This document shows, in pieces, positions 1 to 10,000 of a stretch of DNA of 24,153 nt (position 1 is its first letter; each line of letters starts with the position of its first letter). The notes under the pieces are model-generated. The model was given only the letters and a program-made list of their open reading frames with translations. It was not told the origin of the DNA and made no database searches. The stretch is from the NCBI GenBank assembly GCA_032718475.1, contig JAUCBJ010004871.1, forward strand, positions 1 through 24,153, read 5' to 3'. Both the position numbers and the translations under genes were made by a program. The stretch is from Nemertoderma westbladi (lineage: Eukaryota; Xenacoelomorpha; Nemertodermatida; Nemertodermatidae).

Positions 1-175
1 CAATATGTTATTAATAACTTTATATTAATCATAGCAATATGTTATTAATAACTTTATAGTAATCACAGCAATATGTTATTAATAACTTTATATTAATCAT
101 AGCAATATGTTATTAATAACTTTATATTAATCACAGCAATATGTTACTGTATTAATAAGTTTATATTAATCATAG
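1..175. repeat. 34-bp tandem repeat in intron 9 of the P450 gene
   Basis: Four units of 34 bp (1-34, 35-68, 69-102, 103-136) are followed by a 39-bp variant unit (137-175). Each starts CAATATGTTA and ends in ATAG or ACAG. The array touches the window edge, so it may continue outside. It lies downstream of P450 exon 9 on the minus strand, that is in intron 9. No function is visible. Confidence 0.9.
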
Positions 176-801
176 TTAAATCATGACCATGAAATACTGT
201 ATTTTGTTCTTGTTCATTACGCGTATTGGTCAGCATAAGTAGAAGGTTCAGTTTAGGCGATAGGCTAAGGCTATATATAATAGGTCTAGCCATATCATAC
301 AGTAGATATAATTTACCTACCGTTCACTGTAATATACAATAATGTGGTAGTCATACTACAGTAGCTGAAGAGGTTGACTGTGGCTGGGCACCAAACTGAA
401 ACTTTTTAGAATTTCAATTAGATTTATGTCACAAACTGTCCCTATAAGTTTAAAACCCTACTCCACCCATCTTGCATTACGTAATTTAAGGATGACGCAT
501 AATTAACTATAAATAAATGGAAAAAAAAGACCAATATGAAACTGATATTAATACAAGTAGGCCTGCATAATAATGTACAGTTGTACATACATATTGGAAA
601 ATGTACCTACATTATAAAGGTAAGTCTGTTGGGTCTGATTCTGATTTACGTCTATCATTCCGGCTGTTTCGCACAAAAATGTTTACGGTATATTGTAATA
701 GTGGTGAATGGTGTATCAAAGGAGGTTTAAAGATACTGTATTACTGTATATACAATAAAATAAAGCTATTACTGCAGTTAAATACAATATGAACGACCTA
801 C
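176..801. other. Non-coding stretch (start of P450 intron 9)
   Basis: No exon, RNA gene or strong repeat was recognised. I looked on the minus strand for the P450 heme-binding exon (FxxGxRxCxG) and did not find it, so intron 9 must extend past position 1. The short open frames on the plus strand show no protein-like composition. Confidence 0.6.
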
Positions 802-1025
802 CGATCTGGGTTAAACTCTTCTGGGTTGGGCCAATGTTCGGGATCTCTGTGCAACACGTATATCGACCCGTATACGACCATGCCCTCCCTCATCGGTACC
901 CCTTCTATAACACAATCCTCTCCACAAGATCTCTCGATTCTCACGGCAGGGGAACACAGCCGGAGAGTCTCAGAAACAAAACGATCCAGGTATTCTAGTT
1001 TCTGAACTATTTCATATGTAACTGG
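802..1025 (-). CDS. P450 exon 9 (K-helix, beta region, start of PERF)
   Basis: 224 bp, entering in phase 0 after TCTAG and leaving with two bases (CG) before donor GTAGGT. It encodes [14 protein letters not shown], then the invariant K-helix ETLR, and later [17 protein letters not shown] with Arg split across the junction. These are textbook CYP3A-family landmarks just before the heme loop. The plus-strand open frame over the same bases is its shadow. Confidence 0.93.
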
Positions 1026-4000
1026 CTAGAATGGAATAGCAACATGTATTATTTACTGGGGAAATGGGCAAGTTAACAAAAGATTGTCCTTCACCTCTTT
1101 CTAAATCATCTTTCAGATCTTTCTCAGTCCAGCACAAAATAAGTGATTAAGGGCAGTGTGTGGTCAGTAGCTAAGGGGATTAATCAGTTCATTGAATACG
1201 AATCTCCACACGAGTTTGTGCTTATATGACATGATACGAAATACGAATGCAAGACAGACGATACATCAAAGATATGGTTCCATTCACAATATTTATTGTT
1301 AAATGTAGGCCTACAGCTGCAGCATAGCACAACAGTTCCTACCTTATCTTTATCAGTAAGTTCATCCAATTCATCAATGACCTTATCTTGAATATCTGGA
1401 TTAAGTGCTAAATAGTAGCAGCACCAACATAATGTATTCGACGTTGTTTCATAACCTTTAAAATAAAGATTATATTATATTATTACAATTAGGCCCCTAC
1501 CACCTTAAACTGCAAAATATTCTACTGCAGTTAGTTATTCATGGAATACCAAATATTTAGTGTCCCATCTAGTCATCGATGTTTACTTGCATCTACATGC
1601 ACCTCTTTAATCTTTTCTTGGCGATCGGGCATCGAAGGAAGTTGAGTTTAAAATTTTGAAATAAGTGGTGGTAGCTCTTTGACGTTGTGCCGCCGCAGCG
1701 CAGGCGGCGGAAACCAAAAGCTTAAAACAAGTGAAGTTATAAATCATTCGCTAGGCGAGTTAGTTGTCGTTAAATATTGTATTAGTGATCAGTACGTATA
1801 ACCCATGAACATTAAATATTGTTAGAGTGCGACAAAGTGCCACGTTTATTGACATTTAGTTGGTTGTGGATAGGTTTACATACCTGCAAGAAAGAATAGA
1901 AAACTCTGGGCAAACACCTCATTATGAGTCATTCCGACTTTATTTAGAGCCGAGTGACCTGGTTGAATTTTCTCGTAAGAATTTAGCATTGTTTGCATAA
2001 AATCAACTCTCTAAAAAAATTGAAAATATTCTTCATTATTAAATTATTATTTACATCCATTAGTCTTATAATCTTTCACGTTATAAAAATTTTTCTCTGG
2101 CAAGAACGGTGGTTTTTAGAAAATGGAAATATTTAATTTTCTTTGGGCTTTGGGCAGAATACAGATGGTGCTGCTTAAAAGTACCGAACCAATAATTGCC
2201 GTTATATCGTTATTGTTTTGTTTACATTCCCTATCGACATAGGTACACAGATACTGTAAAACATGATAAAGTAATTGGTTCTCTACCTCAAAATTTTTCT
2301 CCAATGTTGTGCTGTAAACTGCCGTATAAAGTTATACTGTATAGTATTATATACATCTGTTCTACTGTAACTAGGGAATTATTTTACATAATGTATACAA
2401 ATTTAACAGTGTTATTAGCCATGTTAGACAATAATTACTTAATAAGTTATAACTTACCCCTTTGAATTCTTCCGAATTGTGTCTCTTTTTAATAATATCA
2501 TCTATTAAGTTATTGAAAAACCCAAAAGAGTCTTTTGGAAAAAATGAAAAACTTAGTTTACCGAGTGTAAGTTCAGCTGCGCGCGGAAACATAACTGTAA
2601 TAAAAACAAAATAACTGTAATATAAACAACATCAATGTAATATAAACAAAATAACTGTAATATAAACAAAATAACTGTAATATAAACAAAATACGGACCG
2701 GTAAAAGTTGTAAAAATTACAGTAAAGAGTTGGGTGTAATGTTGATCGTCTGTAGTCTGTATGTCAATTAATTTCTATGTTGATCTGTCGCATGTCTCAA
2801 CTTTAGTCTGCCTTTGACTCTTTGTCAGTCGGCGTTATTCTTTCTGTATGTCAGTATGTCTCATATGTCCCTATGTCTCTATTATACCAGCCGGCCTCTA
2901 TTCCAGTCTGCCTCTTCCCGTTCTCAATTATTATGAGGAACAGTATTCTAACAGTTCGCCAAAGTGCGCCAGTTAGGAACGGACTGAAACATGCGGAAGA
3001 TAACTCACGGACAAATAGAAGGAACGGGTTAAAGAAGTTAGTAATAAAGGATTTCCGGACGTGGTATATGAAAGGGTCTTTCTCATCTGCACCAGCATCA
3101 ACTCTAACACTAAATCCGCATTCCGCTATAACGTTGATACTAAAAGACCCAAATAAGGATTTAACCTCAACTGATTCATCGTTTACGGCCGCCTTCGCAA
3201 GAATTGTGTTGAGACTCCCAGCGCAGTGGTCTACCAGCGAACTCATCTACAAATATAAAAACATTGTTTTTGTTTCAGGTTATTCCAACTACCAACCTGT
3301 TTCAGTTTATTCCAACTACCAACCTGTTTCAGTTTATTCCAACTACCAACCTGTTACAGTTTTTTCCAAATAATGTTTCACTTTATTCCAACTACCAACC
3401 TGTTTCAGTTTATTCCAACTACCAACCTGTAACAGTTTATTCTATCCAACTACCAACCTGTTTCAGTTTATTCCAACTAATGTTTCAGTTTATTCCAACT
3501 ACCAACCTGTTTCAGTTTATTCCAACTACCAACCTGTAACAGTTTATTCTATCCAACTACCAACCTGTTTCAGTTTATTCCAACTAATGTTTCAGTTTAT
3601 TCCAACTACCAACCTGTTACAGTTTATTCCAACTACCAACCTGTTACAGTTTTTTCCAAATAATGTTTCACTTTATTCCAACTACCAACCTGTTTCAGTT
3701 TATTCCAACTACCAACCTGTAACAGTTTATTCTATCCAACTACCAACCTGTTTCAGTTTATTCCAACTAATGTTTCAGTTTATTCCAACTACCAACCTGT
3801 TACAGTTTTTTCCAAATAATGTTTCACTTTATTCCAACTACCAACCTGTTTCAGTTTATTCCAACTACCAACCTGTAACAGTTTATTCTATCCAACTACC
3901 AACCTGTTTCAGTTTATTCCAACTAATGTTTCAGTTTATTCCAACTACCAACCTGTTTCAGTTTATTCCAACTACCAACCTGTAACAGTTTATTCTATCC

Positions 4001-7000
4001 AACTACCAACCTGTTTCAGTTTATTCCAACTAATGTTTCAGTTTATTCCAACTACCAACCTGTTACAGTTTATTCCAACTAATGTTACAGTTTATTCCAA
4101 CTACCAACCTGTTACAGTTTATTCCAAATAATGTTTCAGTTTATTCCAACTACCAACCTGTTTCAGTTTATTCCAACTACCAACCTGTTTCAGTTTATTC
4201 CAACTACCAACCTGTTACAGTTTTTTCCAAATAATGTTTCACTTTATTCCAACTACCAACCTGTTTCAGTTTATTCCAACTACCAACCTGTAACAGTTTA
4301 TTCTATCCAACTACCAACCTGTTTCAGTTTATTCCAACTAATGTTTCAGTTTATTCCAACTACCAACCTGTTTCAGTTTATTCCAACTACCAACCTGTAA
4401 AAGTTTATTCTATCCAACTACCAACCTGTTTCAGTTTATTCCAACTAATGTTTCAGTTTATTCCAACTACCAACCTGTTACAGTTTATTCCAACTACCAA
4501 CCTGTTACAGTTTTTTCCAAATAATGTTTCACTTTATTCCAACTACCAACCTGTTTCAGTTTATTCCAACTACCAACCTGTAACAGTTTATTCTATCCAA
4601 CTACCAACCTGTTTCAGTTTATTCCAACTAATGTTTCAGTTTATTCCAACTACCAACCTGTTACAGTTTTTTCCAAATAATGTTTCACTTTATTCCAACT
4701 ACCAACCTGTTTCAGTTTATTCCAACTACCAACCTGTAACAGTTTATTCTATCCAACTACCAACCTGTTTCAGTTTATTCCAACTAATGTTTCAGTTTAT
4801 TCCAACTACCAACCTGTTTCAGTTTATTCCAACTACCAACCTGTAACAGTTTATTCTATCCAACTACCAACCTGTTTCAGTTTATTCCAACTAATGTTTC
4901 AGTTTATTCCAACTACCAACCTGTTACAGTTTATTCCAACTAATGTTACAGTTTATTCCAACTACCAACCTGTTACAGTTTATTCCAAATAATGTTTCAG
5001 TTTATTCCAACTACCAACCTGTTTCAGTTTATTCCAACTACCAACCTGTATCAGTTTATTCTATCCAACTACCAACCTGTTTCAGTTTATTCCAACTACC
5101 AAACTGTTTCAGTTTATTCAAACCTCCAACCTGTTTCAGTTTATTCCAACTACCAACATGTTACCGTTTATTCAAACTACCAACCTGTTTCAGTTTATTC
5201 CAACTACCAACCTGTTTCAGTTTATTCCAACTACCAACCTGTTTCAGTTTATTCCATCTACCAAGCTGTTACAGTTTATTCCAAATAATGTTTCAGTTTA
5301 TTCCAACTACCAACCTGTTACAGTTTATTCCAAATAATGTCTCAGTTTATTCCAACTACCAACCTGTATCAGTTTATTCTATCCAACTACCAACCTGTTT
5401 CAGTTTATTCCAACTACCAAACTGTTTCAGTTTATTCAAACTACCAACCTGTTTCAGTTTATTCCAACTACCAACCTGTTACAGTTTATTCAAACTACCA
5501 ACCTGTTTCAGTTTATTCCAACTACCAACCTGTTTCAGTTTATTCCAACTACCAACCTGTTTCAGTTTATTCCATCTACCAAGCTGTTACAGTTTATTCC
5601 AAATAATGTTTCAGTTTATTCCAAGTACCAACCTGTTTCAGTTTATTCCAAATAATGTTTCAGTTTATTACAACACCAACCTGTTTCAGTTTATTCCATC
5701 TACCAACCTGTTTCAGTTTATTCCAACTACCAACCTGTTACAGTTTATTCAAACTACCAACCTGTTTCAGTTTATTCCAACTACCAACCTGTTTCAGTTT
5801 ATTCCAACTACCAACCTGTTTCAGTTTATTCCATCTACCAAGCTGTTATAGTTTATTCAAACTACCAACCTGTTTCAGTTTATTCCAAATAATGTTTCAG
5901 TTTATTACAACACCAACCTGTTTCAGTTTATTCCATCTACCAACCTGTTACAGTTTATTCAAACTACCAACCTGTTTCAGTTTATTCCAAATAATGTTTC
6001 AGTTTATTCCAACTACCAACCTGTTTCAGTTTATTCCAAATAATGTTTCAGTTTATTACAACACCAACCTGTTTCAGTTTATTCCATCTACCAACCTGTT
6101 TCAGTTTATTCCAACTACCAACCTGTTACAGTTTATTCAAACTACCAACCTGTTTCAGTTTATTCCAAATAATGTTTCAGTTTATTCCAACTACCAACCT
6201 GTTTCAGTTTATTCCATCTACCAAGCTGTTTCAGTTTATTCCAACTACCAACCTGTTTCAGTTTATTCCAACTACCAACCTGTTTCAGTTTATTCCAACT
6301 ACCAACCTGTTTCAGTTTATTCCAACTACCAACCTGTTTCAGTTTATTCCAACTACCAACCTGTTTCAGTTTATTCCAACTACCAACCTGTTACAGTTTA
6401 TTCAAACTACCAACCTGTTTCAGTTTATTCCAAATAATGTTTCAGTTTATTCCAACTACCAACCTGTTTCAGTTTATTCCATCTACCAAGCTGTTACAGT
6501 TTATTCCAAATAATGTTTCAGTTTATTCCAACTACCAACCTGTTTCAGTTTATTCCAAATAATGTTTCAGTTTATTACAACACCAACCTGTTTCAGTTTA
6601 TTCCATCTACCAACCTGTTTCAGTTTATTCCAACTACCAACCTGTTACAGTTTATTCAAACTACCAACCTGTTTCAGTTTATTCCAAATAATGTTTCAGT
6701 TTATTCCAACTACCAACCTGTTTCAGTTTATTCCATCTACCAAGCTGTTTCAGTTTATTCCAACTACCAACCTGTTTCAGTTTATTCCAACTACCAACCT
6801 GTTTCAGTTTATTCCATCTACCAAGCTGTTATAGTTTATTCAAACTACCAACCTGTTTCAGTTTATTCCAAATAATGTTTCAGTTTATTACAACACCAAC
6901 CTGTTTCAGTTTATTCCATCTACCAACCTGTTACAGTTTATTCAAACTACCAACCTGTTTCAGTTTATTCCAAATAATGTTTCAGTTTATTCTAACTACC

Positions 7001-10000
7001 AACCTGTTTCAGTTTATTCCAAATAATGTTTCAGTTTATTACAACACCAACCTGTTTCAGTTTATTCCATCTACCAACCTGTTTCAGTTTATTCCAACTA
7101 CCAACCTGTTACAGTTTATTCAAACTACCAACCTGTTTCAGTTTATTCCAAATAATGTTTCAGTTTATTCCAACTACCAACCTGTTTCAGTTTATTCCAT
7201 CTACCAAGCTGTTTCAGTTTATTCCAACTACCAACCTGTTTCAGTTTATTCCAACTACCAACCTGTTTCAGTTTATTCCAACTACCAACCTGTTTCAGTT
7301 TATTCCAACTACCAACCTGTTTCAGTTTATTCCATCTACCAAGCTGTTACAGTTTATTCCAAATAATGTTTCAGTTTATTCCAACTACCAACCTGTTTCA
7401 GTTTATTCCAAATAATGTTTCAGTTTATTACAACACCAACCTGTTTCAGTTTATTCAAACTACCAACCTGTTTCAGTTTATTCCAACTACCAACCTGTTA
7501 CAGTTTATTCAAACTACCAACCTGTTTCAGTTTATTCCAACTACCAACCTGTTTCAGTTTATTCCATCTACCAAGCTGTTACAGTTTATTCCAAATAATG
7601 TTTCAGTTTATTCCAACTACCAACCTGTTTCAGTTTATTCCAAATAATGTTTCAGTTTATTACAACACCAACCTGTTTCAGTTTATTCAAACTACCAACC
7701 TGTTTCAGTTTATTCCAACTACCAACCTGTTACAGTTTATTCCAACTACCAACCTGCTTCAGTTTATTCCAACTACCAACCTGTTTCAGTTTATTCCATC
7801 TACCAAGCTGTTACAGTTTATTCCAAATAATGTTTCAGTTTATTCCAACTACCAACCTGTTTCAGTTTATTCCAAATAATGTTTCAGTTTATTCCAACAC
7901 CAACCTGTTTCAGTTTATTCCATCTACCAACCTGTTTCAGTTTATTCCAACTACCAACCTGTTACAGTTTATTCCAAATAATGTTTCAGTTTCTTCCAAC
8001 TACCAACCTGTTTCAGTTTATTCCCGCTCATGGCAGGCGTTAGTGTTGTTCTCAGTCTGTGCCATTTCTCATCCTGAGCAACTGATATCATTGATTCGAA
8101 GTACTTCTCTACGCCAGCTTTAATCAGCTTTATGTAATAAAGAAATATTAAGGGTATATAATATTACTTGTAAGTTACAAACGGACGCTGTAAGTTACGG
8201 CGGACAATAACTACAGCATTAAGGGGGGGGGGGGGGGGTACACCCCCTATGGAACTTTTTTGCAAATGGCTATAATTTCTGCTTGTGGATAGTTTTGTTA
8301 TACCTTTAGGGGGATTAACATATGGCCAGAGATTGGGTTTAAATGAAAAATTTTCAAATTTGCGTCGCCCTCTAGCGGCCACCAGCGAAATTCTTAATTT
8401 CACTAAAAAGACTACTATCTCACAATTTTGGGCGAAAATTTTCGAAACCTGATTTTCCTGAATCAGCATCCTCGGCTCCACAAAACTTATCGGTTACATT
8501 TTTTGTTTAGGTCTTAAATATTTTTTAAATATTATTAACTAATATTAGGTAATTATTATTTAATAGATATTAACTAATTTCAAGAAATTACTATGGCACA
8601 ATTCAAAATTCTAACCGATAACTTTTGATCAAAACCCGAAAAGAAATCAAACAAAAAAAAATTTCGAAAATTGGTTAAGAAATGGCTGAGTAGTAGTATT
8701 TTGAATGTGAAAAATACAATTCCGAGATAAACGCAATTTAAAGTTTGAGAACAATATATTTCAAATGTTCCCGCTATTTCACGTACTGGTATCTCCTTTT
8801 CTTTTCCCATTGGTTATCCCCTATCCATTTTGTGATTTCTCAATGGATTTTATGAAATTTGGTTCAAATAAACCCCTACCCACATTTAACAACCTGTTAA
8901 AATATTTTTTGAGTGCTTGCCAAAAAACACTTCGCGCAGCACGTGAACAAATTTCATTGTGGCATATTGATTTGATTGCATACCATTTCGTCATTTAGTA
9001 AGAAATAGTCAGTCATGGAATAATGAGGCAACCTTAACAAACTTTCAAAATTATATAAAAATTTCCATATTTTTTATAATAAGCCTTTACACAGAACATT
9101 AAGCTTTGCGCAGCACGTGAAACCTTCGCGCACCACGTGAGACATTCGCGCAGCACGTGAATGTTTCACGTAGCACTTGATGACTTCTCACAGCACGTTA
9201 ATTAATCGAGCACCTCGGAAAGCTTTTTTGATCAGAATGAGAAGCCTTCATGCGGTACATGAAATGTTCATGCGGTACATGAAGACTTCGCGCAGCACGT
9301 GAATTATTCTCAGAGCCTGTGGAATTTAAAAAATAATAAGTTTATGGTTGTTTCCCAGAATTATTATTACCAGCTATTGTTATATGATGGTTCACATTTG
9401 TTATTACTAGTAGACAACTAGTCCATTAGACAACTGTTCAATATGTAATACAAAACTCACAAATATCTATTAATTATATATTAATTAAAATTTGACGGAC
9501 ATGTTGACAGACAGACAGACATACAAACAGACAGGCAGACAAACTGAGAGACAGACTGACATACAGACATATTGATTAGATAATTCCAAACATGAAAACA
9601 GACATCGACATTAAAAAAAATCCCAACAGCAAACATTTCAGATTGCTTATTTTATGCTCTTTTTAATATTTCGATGGACAGACAGACAGACATACAGACG
9701 GAAAACCAGTTATTACTCGAGAAGTAAAAGAGATCTCGCTAATCTGTTTCCAGATTTGAAATCCTCTTTAAATTCTACTCTAGATGAAATAAAAAAAAAC
9801 AAAAATTTTGACCTGAGGGGGGGGGGGGGGGGGGGGGTGTGTAACCACCCCCCCCCCCCCCCCCCCACCTTAAAAGCCTAATCAAATAACAATTATAAAT
9901 ATTTGTGTCATAATAACCTACTGTAGACATCAATAAAGTGGGTCTAGAATTATAAGTTTCATATTATCTGATTCACACTAAAGGTATTCTTATTAAGCTG

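Noticed and set aside
789-998. Plus-strand open frame
   Set aside because: It is the antisense of P450 exon 9.
2851-3008. Continuation of the P450 exon 5 frame to position 2851
   Set aside because: Similarity to P450s ends at the GTGAGT donor at 3008, and joining there to exon 6 restores both similarity and phase.
3271-8024. CRISPR-like regular repeats
   Set aside because: Units abut without unique spacers and the context is a eukaryotic intron.
3264-8123. Many overlapping plus-strand open frames of the IPTTNLFQF / YSNYQPVSV type
   Set aside because: They are translations of the minisatellite in its rotating frames. They have no non-repeat domain, and the array lies in the P450 intron on the opposite strand.
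8164-8481. 105-codon minus-strand frame with a proline run
   Set aside because: It lies in P450 intron 3 across a poly-G tract. The translation has no recognisable motif.
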